DNA of 64,000 nucleotides, taken from the NCBI GenBank assembly GCA_030522415.1, contig CM060107.1:6450847-6514846 (forward strand), written 5' to 3'. The notes under the pieces are model-generated. The model ran no database searches. It was not told the DNA's origin and saw only the letters and a program-made list of their open reading frames with translations. The stretch's first letter is position 1; every line of letters starts with the position of its first letter. Shown here piece after piece: positions 1-9,913 of the stretch. Both the position numbers and the translations under genes were made by a program. The DNA comes from Channallabes apus. Lineage: Eukaryota > Chordata > Actinopteri > Siluriformes > Clariidae.

Positions 1-740
1 ATGTAGATACGCTTACTGTATTTTATCCTGTGTCTTACTCTTATTAAAATGTTATTCACAAAACTCTCTGTGGCTCTGATTTATTTCTTATCTGCCCATC
101 CAGTCTGTGGCCAAGGCCATTTTCACACACACATAGGGGAAACCCCTGCTCTGTGTTTCTCCCTCATCACTCTGCGCACACACATTCTGTTGGCAGATTC
201 CGGCCACCTGCGCACAGACACATACACACATTGTCTCCTGATCCTTCTGAATTTTGGTTTTAATGTATGATTGATTACATAGTCACCCCGTTAGCCCCTC
301 TCTTATTAAGTTTCCACGGCCTGACCATCCGTTCTTTCCCTCATTAATCTTTCAGGTTCGTCCAATTATTTTTGATTTCTGGTCTTATGCTATGTCCAGT
401 TTCTGGTCCTTCCATATTTTCATTACCTCATCTAGTTATCCTTTTATGTACTTCCGATCTTTCCCCCCCACTCTTCACTAAGTGTGTGTGTTCAGTTTCT
501 TCGCTACGTCCGGCACCTTAAGTGTGTGTGCTTAGTTCCGGCTAATCCGGCACCTGGCGCCTTATCTGGTCTATGTTTTACGACCTGTCATGCTCCTTGG
601 ATTCTAGGGACCTTTCCAGTTCCCCCTCAACTCTTGTCTGTTCCTAACTCTTGTCCTGTCTTTTATACTATAATGGTACACTTATAGTTCTTTTTATATT
701 TCTACTTGCATAAATATATGTTGATCAAAATTTGCTTACA
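1..740. other. No supported gene; AT-rich spacer
   Basis: Only short chance open frames are present, with no splice-bounded exon or protein motif that I recognise. Pyrimidine-rich stretches around 350-680 could be old retroelement sequence, but I could not assign them. The coding start of the B30.2 gene that ends at 1672 is not visible here and probably lies before the window. Confidence 0.5.
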
Positions 741-1005
741 CATGTTCTCCCCGTGCTTGGTGGGTTTCCTCCGGGTACTCCGGTTTCCTCCCACAGTCCA
801 AAGATATGCAGGTTAGGCTAATTGGCGTTCCTAAATTGCCCGTAGTGTGTGATTGGGTGTGTGTGAGTGTGTGTATGTGCCCTGTGATGGATTGGCACCC
901 TGTCCAGGGTGTACCCCGCCTAGTGCCGAAGTCTCCTGGGATAGGCTCCAGGTCCCCCGCGACCCTGAACACAGGATTAAGCGGTATAGAAGATGAATGA
1001 ATGAA
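741..1005 (+). repeat. Mermaid-type tRNA-derived SINE, 5' truncated
   Basis: The body of the SINE is clear: the block around cccacagtccaaag, the conserved gattggcaccctgtccagg block, and the cctgaacacaggattaagcgg end with a GAAT/ATGA repeat tail. The tRNA-like head with A and B boxes is missing, so this copy is 5' truncated. Full-length relatives occur at 12619, 22044 and 62987. It lies about 140 bp before the B30.2 exon. Confidence 0.9.
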
Positions 1006-1142
1006 CATTGAGACATTTCTCCCTCAGATATCAGCGCACACAGACAGCTGTCTCACTCTTCACATGAATATACAGTATACTGTAGTGTGAATTAAACCCA
1101 ACATGTTCACATTGTTCAGTTAGTTTTTCTCTTTTATTTTAG

Positions 1143-1672
1143 ATTTCTGTTATCTGACTCTGGATCCCAACACGGCACATCGTAACCTCATTCTGTCTGA
1201 GAAGAACCGAGCGGTGAGACACAGTGGGACAGACCAGCAGTACTCTGATCATCCAGAGAGATTTGACTCCTACTGGCAGGTGTTGTGTAAGGAGAGTGTG
1301 TGTGGACGCTGTTACTGGGAGGTGGAGTGGAGCGGTCGTTATGTGTACATATCAGTCTCATATAAAGACATCAGCAGGAGAGGACGGGGTTATGAGTGTC
1401 GGTTTGGACACAATAATCAGTCCTGGAGTCTGCAGTGTCATTCTTCTTCTTCTTCTCTCTCTTTCTATCACAACAACATTAGGACTGAACTCAGAGCTCC
1501 ATCATCCTCCAGAATAGGAGTGTATGTGGATCACAGTGCAGGAACTCTGTCCTTCTACAGCGTCTCTGACACGATGAAGCTCCTCCACAGAGTCCACACC
1601 ACATTCACTCAGCCTCTCTACGCTGGGTTCTGGTCATGTGCCTCTACTGTGAGATTGTGTGATCCAGAATAA
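1143..1672 (+). CDS. Last exon encoding a PRY-SPRY (B30.2) domain
   Basis: A splice acceptor (a pyrimidine-rich tract ending ttttattttag) precedes an open frame entered in phase 1 that runs to TAA at 1670-1672, about 176 codons. The peptide has the PRY signature (LTLDPNTAHRNLILSE, then FDSYWQVLC) and SPRY core blocks (GRCYWEVEWSG, SWSLQC, RIGVYVDHSAGTLSFYSV, FTQPLYAGFW). This arrangement, with the domain in one terminal exon, is typical of fish NLRC3-like receptors and TRIM/finTRIM proteins, where B30.2 is the ligand-binding end. Upstream NACHT/LRR or RING/B-box exons are not in the window, so the parent family cannot be decided. The poly(A) signal AATAAA at 1668-1673 overlaps the stop codon. 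No frameshift or internal stop is seen, so it may be functional. Confidence 0.9.
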
Positions 1673-1673
1673 A
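1668..1673 (+). terminator. Poly(A) signal overlapping the stop codon
   Basis: AATAAA spans the TAA stop codon of the B30.2 exon. If used, the 3' UTR would be only a few tens of bases. Confidence 0.6.
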
Positions 1674-1976
1674 GTTTGTAGTGTTTTGTGTAAAATTCCT
1701 GCACATTGTCACATTGTTGCTCAGTCGTCTGTCTCACTAACACACAATCCAGCTGCACAAACAGCTCAGTAATTTAACACAGCGACAATTAAAGAGTAAA
1801 TATTAACACTGAATATAGTTTAATCAAAATAAACAGATGTATTATTAAATGTATTAAATGTATTATTATAAAGTTGTATCTGTGTGAAGAGCCGCGGTGA
1901 GATTCGGCAAATCAGACGTCACTTTAGAATAACTTTATATTTACATTATTGAAAGTAGATGTTTAAAACTGACCAA

Positions 1977-2150
1977 ACACACACACAAGCTCACTCATAC
2001 ACTATGGGAACTATGGGAGTACCACTATGGGAGGAAACCCACCATGCACGGGGACAACATGCAAACGTCAACCACACAGACCCCAGTGGGAATCGAATCT
2101 GGACCCTGTAAGTGAAAAAAGAAAATGCTAACCGCTAATCCACGAGCGGT
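1977..2150 (-). repeat. Decayed Mermaid-type SINE fragment
   Basis: Read on the minus strand, a degraded B box (gattcg), the gcatgttg.ccccgtgc block and the gtgggtttcctcccatag block follow in SINE order. It is much more diverged than the other copies and has a short internal duplication (ctatgggaact / ctatgggagta). Confidence 0.65.
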
Positions 2151-2348
2151 CTAAATTTGATTAGTTACCAAAATTAATATTGAAATATTTTTTTATGTCT
2201 AATCACAACTGTTTCATTGGAACAACCTGTTGAGAGTGAATTATGAATAATGTTAGTCAGAACAATTACACACAGTAGGTCATTCCCATGAAACGTATTA
2301 TGTGAAGATGAAAACACTGAAATGATATTCTATGCAATGTCGTTAAAG

Positions 2349-2382
<34 letters not shown>

Positions 2383-2690
2383 TAGGAGGTGTCCTGACAT
2401 AGAAATCATTAGTTGACACTGTTATTAAAGCAAATTAATAAATTTATATATACATGTTTCTAAGATTTTACCATTCAAGGTTCCATTCATGTTTTTACTA
2501 ATATTATTTGCGAGAAATAAAAATGTATTCAGTAAAAAAAAAAATCACTAATAATTTTAGATATTTATACGCCCATACCTTTTATATGTCATTCTTATGT
2601 CAAATAATAAAGCACATATAACTATATATAACTATATATACTAAACACCAATTGAGCTTAAGCTATTTCTCATACATCATATGAATATGA
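2151..2690. other. Spacer with an (ATT)n microsatellite
   Basis: No gene is seen. A run of about twelve ATT units lies at 2348-2383, and short tandem copies of aactatatat lie near 2615-2640. Confidence 0.6.
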
Positions 2691-2910
2691 GGGTGAGTCA
2701 AAAATGATCCACACTCTAGTTATATTAAAACTGTTGGCCGCTTTCTGTTGAAGGCTCCTGTCTCCCCAGTCTCTGCTGTCCATGTGTCAACATGATACTT
2801 CATTTGTGACTGTGGTGTCAGCATAAATTGATCGGCTGACTTGTGATTTGCACAAAAGCAGAGCAGCATGGAGTGATTGATGTTTTGTCGTCTGAGGGTG
2901 TACCTGCTGC
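2690..2910 (-). mobile_element. Possible mariner-type remnant
   Basis: The stretch begins with gagggtgagtcaaaaatgat, a sequence style seen at the ends of some mariner-like transposons. It contains a minus-strand open stretch of about 65 codons that I cannot match to a known transposase motif. No second terminal repeat was found. This is a tentative call from the terminal sequence only. Confidence 0.25.
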
Positions 2911-2968
2911 CAAACAACTCACGGTATACCGATCACAGTTTCCCGATAACGCACACTCTTAGCGCGCT

Positions 2969-3050
2969 AAGAAGACTCTTAAGATATATCTTACATAAAC
3001 TGATTACTTTTCTAAATGTGTTTACCGAAAAGTCCCTTAAGAGTCTTCTT
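2969..3050. repeat. Perfect 15-bp inverted repeat with a 52-bp loop
   Basis: The arm aagaagactcttaag at 2969-2983 is the exact reverse complement of 3036-3050. It may be the core of a small MITE; no flanking duplication was recognised. Confidence 0.6.
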
Positions 3051-3110
3051 AAGTCGCTGCCTCTTATATCAGACGTTACGCGGCGCTGTCTACAGTGAAG
3101 GTCCTGAATT

Positions 3111-3943
3111 AGCGGACATCGGTGGCTCAGGAATCGATTTTTCACTCCTTTTGCATGACAGCGTTAAGAAAGACGGCACTTTCAATGCAAATTAAACATT
3201 GCACTAAATTCTTCCAATAACGTTTATTTCGACATGGGTTAACTTATCAATAGCATGCCATAATAGACAAATATATAAATTAAGTCACCAAACTGTCGCT
3301 AATATTTTCATGTAACCTGTAGTGGTGGTGAAACGAACTGGGTGTACAACCATAGTTGATTGACAAACAGCTGACAAACACTTATTCACCAGCTTCAGAA
3401 ACAATGTGAAGTATGTCTGTGATGGAACAAGTTTAATGTGAACAGATTTTATGTTGTGCTTAATATGATGAGGGTTTTAGGTGTTTATTAAGTACAATCA
3501 ATTAATGGCAGTATTTTTTCTATTGACTTTGTTAATGGTTTACAGCCCCATCTAGTGGCAGGTTTAGCCTTACTTTTAAATCGCTATTTCAGGTGTTCAC
3601 GTGATTCAGGAAAAAATAGAAAGTGCTTCATGCGGGCAGCGATAACTATAGCTCTCTTAATCTTCGTGCATCTTTGTAATCTTTAACATTGCAACAGCAT
3701 CGCTTGTAAGTTTTACTTTATTTACAATAATTTTCATTATATTTGTTTATAAATGTTATCTGTTCTGGTTAAAGTTAATTGATTAGCCATTTTAATTAAG
3801 CTGTGGATGACTCAAGAATTAATTTTTATTGAACAAAAAATGTTATGCTTAAAATTGAACAATATATTAAAAGTTTAAAGTATATATGAATATGTAAGCT
3901 TCAAAATACGACTCCTTTCCTGACTTATTGCTCTGCACAGGAC
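3111..3943. other. AT-rich spacer without a recognised gene
   Basis: No exon, transposase motif or strong repeat was identified. A few short dispersed-repeat-like phrases occur (catctagtggcagg near 3550), but nothing I can name. Confidence 0.5.
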
Positions 3944-3974
3944 ATGTATAGCCTTCTTTACAATAGTAAATGTG

Positions 3975-4516
3975 GTCACTGTTGTAGTGCTACTAGTACT
4001 AGCTGGAAACCAGCCCTCAGCATCCGCACCGTGTCTGGGAGCCATCTGAAGATACAGGCTCGTCGCTCGGTGCGAATCAACATAGGTGAGCACAGCTATG
4101 TTCATGACTCTTTGCTGGGGAACATTGAGGATAGCTGTATATTGGGGCTGGACATTTTGGAAAGGTGGGGGGCCGCGGTCAGCCTAACGGACGGGACTCT
4201 GTGTGGGGATTTCGGCGTAGCTAGGTTGCTAACAACTAAACCACGGCCGCATGACATAGTAGCACACACACGGGGGGCGGAACTTCCGGAGGCTGCGACA
4301 CCCAAACATCCGGTACATGACCGAGCGAGCGTGCTAGACGAGCTTTTGCAACGTAGCAGCGCGGGGTTAACTTCGACACAGACCGAAACGCTGAGATCGT
4401 TCCTTAACGAATTCGCGGATGTATTCGCGGTAGACGAGCGCGATTGCACTCATACCAATCTGGTGCAGCACAAGATTGATACGGGGAACACAGCTCCTGT
4501 TCGGTTGCACCCGTGA
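3975..4516 (+). pseudogene. Protease-to-RT leader fragment of gypsy copy 1
   Basis: The open frame contains the C-terminal half of a retropepsin (CILGLDILERWG, corresponding to the ILG(L/M)D block of the family), a linker, and the start of the RT region. The catalytic Asp-Thr/Ser-Gly is absent because the element is truncated upstream. The frame ends at TGA 4514-4516. The 936-codon frame beginning at 4565 is in the same register, so a single in-frame stop separates the two. The stop may be a CGA-to-TGA change, as is directly visible by comparison in copy 2 (inference here). Confidence 0.8.
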
Positions 4517-4564
4517 CGCCTCCCATTAGCTAAACGGGCTGTCGCCGAGCAGAAGCTGCGTGAG

Positions 4565-7375
4565 ATGGTCGACTCAGGCGTCATTGAGCCAGCGTCCGGA
4601 CCGTGGTCTTCACCGGTTGTGCTTGTGCGTAAAAGGGACAATTCTTGGCGGTTTTGTGTCGATTACCGGTGGTTAAACGCGGTGACGCGGAAGGACTCAT
4701 ACCCGTTGCCGCGGATAGATGATGCGCTGGAACATGTCGCAGGCTCGGCTTGGTTTAGTTCGCTAGATCTGCGTAGCGGGTATTGGCAAGTAGAGCTCGC
4801 TCCGGAAGACCGTCCTAAAACCGCGTTTTCGATCGGGCACGGGCTGTGGCAATTCCGGCGTATGCCTTTCGGCCTATGCAACGCTCCGGCGACGTTTGAA
4901 CGGTTGATGGAGAAAGTGTTGGCGGATATCCCTCGTAACCGTTGCGTCGTCTACCTGGATGATTTGCTAGTGCACGGCAAGGAGTTTGAGGTCGCGCTAG
5001 CTAATCTCCGGGTGGTATTTTTGGCTATCCGACGGGCGAACTTGCGGCTCAATCCGGGGAAATGCCAGCTGTTGCGTCGAGAGACCGCGTTTCTGGGCCA
5101 CATAATTAGTGCGAACGGGATTGCTACCGACCCAAACAAAATCGTTTCAGTACAGAATTGGCCAGAACCGGTAAGTGTGTCGCAGCTGCGCACTTTCCTC
5201 GGGTTAGCCTCGTACTACCGCCGGTTTGTGAAAGACTTCGCCACCGTCGCAAGTCCGTTGCATGGGTTGACGAAAAAGAACCAGCCGTTCCGCTGGGAGG
5301 TTGTACATGCACGCGCGTTCGCTCGGTTGCGCGAAGCTTTGGTCACGTGTCCCGTCCTCGGCTATCCGGATGCAGCGCGCGCGTTCACCCTTGACACAGA
5401 CGCGAGCGATGTAGGGCTGGGGGCCGTACTGTCACAGGTTTCCGGTGGCCAAGAGCGGGTTGTCGCGTATTTCAGCCGCGCGTTGTCTGGGCCTGAGCGA
5501 AATTATTGCGTCACGCGGCGCGAGCTGTTAGCTGTCGTCGCGGCGCTAAAACACTTCCGGCCGTACTTATACGGGCAAACCTTCCTGCTGCGGACCGATC
5601 ACGCTTCGCTAGTGTGGCTGCTTAGTTTTAAAGAACCTGAAGGGCAGTTAGCGCGTTGGCTGGAGCGATTGCAGGACTATAGTTTCACCATTGAACCCCG
5701 AGCCGGGAAGCTACACGCTAACGCCGACGCGTTATCTCGCCGGCCATACAGCGAAGCGCGTTGTCGGTACTGCGAGCGGGTCGAGGAGCGCGGTTGCGAC
5801 GCGGGCCAACCCCCGGAACCACTGATGCACAACATCCCTCCCGTTCAATCCTCCGGAACCCCCGGGGGTGATCAGCCGACCGTTCCGGCATGCAGTAGAG
5901 TCACTGCCTCGTCTAGGGCACCTCCCACCGTCATCTCACCTGTGCCACAGCTGGACAATGATCAGCTTGCAGCCAAGCAGGAGGGTGATCCGGTTCTGCA
6001 GCAAGTACTGGGTTGGGTTAAAGCGGGCCTGAGACCGGATTATACCGCGATCGCTCATCTGGGGCTAGAGGCAAAGGCTCTCCACTCGCAGTTTACCCGC
6101 CTAGCGTTGCGGGAAGGTTTACTCTACCGCCGCTGGGAGCGGCCGTGCGGCGCTGGCGAGTGTTTTCAGCTTCTGGTACCCAGGACTTTGAGGGCGTGCG
6201 TGTTGGGGTTGGTTCATGGGCATACGGGTTCGGGACACTTCGGTGTGACAAAAACTTTGCGGCGGTTGCGCGCCCGTTTCTACTGGCCAGGTTGTCATAC
6301 TGATAGCGAACTCTTTGTCCACAGATGCGACTCGTGCACAGCAAAGAAGGGCCCTACCCAGCGCTCGCGAGCACCGCTGCAGGACTTTCGGGTGGGGGCA
6401 CCCATGGAGCGTATGGGCGTGGACATCCTTGGACCATTCCCCGTTTCCGATCGGGGTAACCGTTATGTGCTGGTCGTTGTGGATTACTTCACAAAGTGGC
6501 CGGAGGCTTTCGCTGTGCCTGATCAGAGCGCCTCCACCACGGCCCGAGTACTAGTGAATGAGGTGTTCAGCCGGTTCGGCGTCCCAGAGCAGTTACACAG
6601 CGATCAGGGGCGCAACTTCGAGGCGGAGGTGTTTGCGGCGGTGTGCGAACGCCTCGGGGTGAAAAAGACCCACACCACGCCACTTCATCCACAAAGTGAC
6701 GGCCTCATGGAGCGCTTTATTCGGACGCTCACCACACAACTCGCCCTACTTACCAGCGATCGGCAACGCGATTGGGACGAACATTTGCCTCTCGTGCTTT
6801 GGGCATATCGCACAGCAGTACAGGAGTCATCGCAGCTAACGCCAGCTGTTCTCATGTTTGGCTGCGAGCTGCGCACTCCAGTGGACCTTGTTTTTGGACC
6901 ACCTCCCCAATCGGACTTACCCACGGAACCGGGGTTGGATTACTTTTGTTCTTTGAAAGAAAAACTGTTCCGTGTTCACGAGTTAGCGCGCAAACACTTG
7001 GCGGACGCCGGGGTTAAGCAGCGCCGGGTTTATGACACTCATAGCCGGGGGCGAGACTTTGAGCCGGGAGAGCAGGTATGGGTTTATTCCCCGAGAAGGA
7101 AGAGAGGGCTATCACCCAAACTGATGTCCCACTGGGTGGGACCCTGCACGGTGATCATTCGGCTTTCGGATGTCGTCTACCGGGTGCGGCTGGCGGGGCG
7201 AGCGAGGACGATTGTGCTTCACCGAGACCGTCTCGGTCCCTACCAGCCGCATGCCGGTGGGACGGCGTCTGCTGCAGAGGCCCGATCGCCTCAGGTTAAT
7301 GTTCACAGTTCGTCTACAGCAGGGCTCCGGCGTTCACAGCGCCAGCGCCGACCGCCTGCACGTCTCAGAGACTGA
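4565..7375 (+). CDS. Gypsy pol: reverse transcriptase, RNase H, integrase
   Basis: The frame is 936 codons from the first ATG after the upstream stop; the true polyprotein began further upstream. RT blocks are visible (SLDLRSGYWQVEL, FGLCNAPATFERLM, catalytic YLDD at residues 130-133). RNase H has its first Asp in TLDTDASDVG (about 277-279) and the RTDHASL block. Integrase has the HHCC zinc region (His near 553/558, Cys 588 and 591) and a DD35E triad at Asp620, Asp680 and Glu716. A GPY/F-like module follows (SHWVGPCTVI), with no chromodomain after it. The enzyme set would copy element RNA and insert it into chromosomes. The frame is intact, but the element lacks gag and protease and cannot be autonomous. 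Confidence 0.93.
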   Translation: MVDSGVIEPASGPWSSPVVLVRKRDNSWRFCVDYRWLNAVTRKDSYPLPRIDDALEHVAGSAWFSSLDLRSGYWQVELAPEDRPKTAFSIGHGLWQFRRMPFGLCNAPATFERLMEKVLADIPRNRCVVYLDDLLVHGKEFEVALANLRVVFLAIRRANLRLNPGKCQLLRRETAFLGHIISANGIATDPNKIVSVQNWPEPVSVSQLRTFLGLASYYRRFVKDFATVASPLHGLTKKNQPFRWEVVHARAFARLREALVTCPVLGYPDAARAFTLDTDASDVGLGAVLSQVSGGQERVVAYFSRALSGPERNYCVTRRELLAVVAALKHFRPYLYGQTFLLRTDHASLVWLLSFKEPEGQLARWLERLQDYSFTIEPRAGKLHANADALSRRPYSEARCRYCERVEERGCDAGQPPEPLMHNIPPVQSSGTPGGDQPTVPACSRVTASSRAPPTVISPVPQLDNDQLAAKQEGDPVLQQVLGWVKAGLRPDYTAIAHLGLEAKALHSQFTRLALREGLLYRRWERPCGAGECFQLLVPRTLRACVLGLVHGHTGSGHFGVTKTLRRLRARFYWPGCHTDSELFVHRCDSCTAKKGPTQRSRAPLQDFRVGAPMERMGVDILGPFPVSDRGNRYVLVVVDYFTKWPEAFAVPDQSASTTARVLVNEVFSRFGVPEQLHSDQGRNFEAEVFAAVCERLGVKKTHTTPLHPQSDGLMERFIRTLTTQLALLTSDRQRDWDEHLPLVLWAYRTAVQESSQLTPAVLMFGCELRTPVDLVFGPPPQSDLPTEPGLDYFCSLKEKLFRVHELARKHLADAGVKQRRVYDTHSRGRDFEPGEQVWVYSPRRKRGLSPKLMSHWVGPCTVIIRLSDVVYRVRLAGRARTIVLHRDRLGPYQPHAGGTASAAEARSPQVNVHSSSTAGLRRSQRQRRPPARLRD

Positions 7376-7420
7376 AGTATTAGGGGTGACCGGGGACGGT
7401 CACAGCTCGGGTGGGGGCAG

Positions 7421-7662
7421 TGTGGCGTGGGCGGGGCTGGCGACCGCCGGCTTTGGTCCAGCATTATGTTTGTGTTCACCATGGGTGGGATATTGGTTTT
7501 AGGTTAGTGGCTTCGGCCAGGTTTAAGCATGTGTATGTGTGTTTGACCTGTATGTGTGTTTATGCTTGTGCTGAGATAATAAAATACTCCCAGTCATTAC
7601 ATTGGGTAGCCACCAAGCTCACTCGTCCTCCAAGATCCCTGCTAGCGTTGAAAAACGCTACA
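7421..7662 (+). repeat. 3' LTR of gypsy copy 1
   Basis: The LTR begins TGTGGCG after the polypurine tract and ends CGCTACA (TG...CA). It has a GC box (GGGCGGGGC) near the start and AATAAA inside taataaaatac near 7580. Its end was fixed by comparison with the copy at 48565-48803, where the two sequences stop matching. Confidence 0.85.
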
Positions 7663-7669
7663 GTATTTT

Positions 7670-8374
7670 ACAAATCGTTTGACTATTTGTTAGCATGAAT
7701 GTAAGATTTGCATTTTGCTATTAACATTACATTATCCTACTACTAACCTGCGGAAAGGCTGCTGTCGGCATCATAATCAGTGACTCCTTTTTCCTACAGT
7801 TGGTGTGACTGGGGCTGAGGGTCGTCCACACCGATAGTGCCAGCTGTTGTCCACAAGCTGTTAAACATGGTGCCTCCGTCTGCTTTTAACTTTATTCCGT
7901 CTGCCCTCGAATGTTTCAGTAGATTTGACGTGTTTCCGCCTTTACACGCAACTGCTGTAAAACATTTGCTGCACGTCGCGGTGTCGGAATCCTTTCTTGT
8001 GAAATACAGCCACACTTTTGACCGTTTAGTTTTAGGCATTTTAATGAAAGTTGATTAATTTAGCATGCTAAGCTATCGGTAGACCGCCTGCTGCCGTCAG
8101 AGCGAGTGTAACGTTAGTTACTGCATTCACGCGCATCTCGGATGGTCTCTCATTTCCTGATGACTTGTGATTTAAATTTTTTTAATTTAATCTAATAAAC
8201 TATTAATCTACAAAAATATATGAATCTAGAGAACAAATATTTCAATCGACAGTTCAGGCATTTAAGTGGCACCGAAATGAGGCACCGAAATTCGCGTTCT
8301 GTTTCGGTCCGGTACATACCGGTTCTAAAGGTACCGGTGCCGTCTTGGCACCGGTGTTCGGTACACAACCCTAG
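7670..8374 (-). mobile_element. hAT transposon 5' fragment
   Basis: On the minus strand the stretch starts with tagggttgtgtaccgaacac near 8374, a hAT-like terminal sequence rich in accggtacc-type subterminal repeats, and leads into a BED-finger open frame. The other terminal repeat was not found, so the copy is probably truncated next to the gypsy LTR. Confidence 0.65.
7794..8039 (-). pseudogene. BED-type zinc finger of a hAT transposase (N-terminal fragment)
   Basis: This 81-codon frame begins MPKTKRSKVWLYFTR and carries the BED finger pattern: a tryptophan at the start of the domain, C-x2-C (CSKC), then a histidine-containing end (SNLLKHSR). BED fingers form the DNA-binding end of ZBED/hAT transposases. 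The frame stops before any catalytic region, and no RNase-H-like domain or dimerisation domain follows, so it is a fragment. Confidence 0.75.
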
Positions 8375-8657
8375 TCATGATGTTTTCTTTTTTTCACCAA
8401 AAAAAAAAACGTCTTTCCTATTCACTGTTGATAAATCTATACTTTTGGTACATAAATCATCATGAATTCATGCATAAAATAGGATTACATGTCACATTAC
8501 ATTTCATACATGTAAGACTACTTTAGAAAAAAAAAAAGATAAATAAAGGCAACAACAGAAAAAAAACAGCTTAGTAAGGAGCTAAGGTAAGGAGCCTCCT
8601 CCAAGCTACTGACGTTCACTTTGTGTATGACTCACTGCATACCTCTTAGTTTCTTGC
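8375..8657. other. Spacer downstream of the minus-strand gene end
   Basis: AT-rich with A homopolymers near 8400, 8530 and 8560. It would contain the 3' UTR of the gene ending at 8658 on the minus strand; I did not find a convincing minus-strand AATAAA. Confidence 0.4.
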
Positions 8658-9864
8658 TCATTTTTTGGCCTTTTTTGGATGGGACTTTTTCATCTTAGCC
8701 CCTGAGGACTCAGAATCTGGGTCTGAATCAGATGATGATAACACGATTACAATTGACTCCTCTTTCCTCTGTCCAGGTGCCTGCCTTTTAGGTGGGATAT
8801 TGCTGGCCACATCCCCACCCTCATCACTTCTTACTGCAAGAGCTGTGAAAATCAAAAGCTTATAAGGAATTGTTTGACAATGTAATTTTTTATTTTTGTT
8901 GCAACAATATATTTAAAGCCAGTTTCACATACTTTAAAGTTCTGTTAAATGTAGTTGACTGAAATATGCTCACCAGGTTCGCTAGCCTTTGCTGCTGCAG
9001 ACGTCTGTGGGCGATCCCGCACAGGTGAAAGCACTGTCAAGTTTCAATGACAGACTAATGGCGCTTTTCCACTGCATAGTACGGCACGACACGATTCAGT
9101 TCAGCTCACTTTTGGGGGGTTTTCCACTGGGAACAGTACATGGTACCTGGTCCTTTTTTTAGTAGGGTTGTTCCGATTCCAATACTGGTATCGGAAATGC
9201 TGCCGATACCACAAAAAAAGCTGGCATCGGAATCGGCGAGTACTTGAGTCCACGTACCGATCTGATACCATTTTCCTAAACATAACCTATTTATGCCCGC
9301 TAGCTTAGCTTACTTACAGAGTGTCACGGCATGCGCCTGTTATAATACAAATTGATATCACTAGTTAGGCAGCCTCCCCACCCTTTAGGTATGTGAAGTA
9401 GCAGGGCAGCAGAATCAGGCAACGGCCCATGAGCTATCGGCGCTATAAAACACAGCGGGGAGTGTAGCTCGGGGTCTGACTGTTGGGAAGCTGGACTTTG
9501 CGACGCGCTGGATTTTATGAGAGACAGTGGCACAAGAGCGGGGCGATGTGATGCGCCCCAAAGACTTAAAAAAGGGGGGCGCCTTTGATCTCCGCGAGAG
9601 GAGCGCGTGAACGAGCTGCACGAGCTGCGCGAGCTCCCGCGGCACCTTCACTTCCGCGTCGAGCCCGCCTTCGCATCCCGGCCGCCGAAGGGGAAAAGAC
9701 CGCAGAGAGCCTTTAACCCTTTCCTTACCCATTTTTCTAAATAAATGACCCGTTTTCCTGTAAGACCTCGCCTCGTGTCCGTGTTTCATGGTGTCGCCCT
9801 TGCACTTAGGGTCGAACCCGTTACACAGGGCTAGTAGAAATTATATATATATTTATTTATTATG

Positions 9865-9913
<49 letters not shown>

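Larger units (their letters stand above)
3975..7662 (+). mobile_element. Ty3/gypsy LTR retrotransposon copy 1, 5' truncated
   Basis: The copy starts abruptly inside the protease region and runs through RT, RNase H and integrase to a 3' LTR at 7421-7662. No 5' LTR, primer-binding site or gag is present. A polypurine tract (gggtgggggcag) directly precedes the LTR. A second copy of the same family, also lacking its 5' part, lies at 48565-51436 on the minus strand. The family has no chromodomain, unlike the element at 11939-18842. Confidence 0.9.

Noticed and set aside
9415..9789. 124-codon minus-strand frame in the hAT composite (also 38854, 46657)
   Set aside because: The frame is not maintained equally among the three copies and lies in the LTR-like block with promoter and poly(A) features on the other strand.
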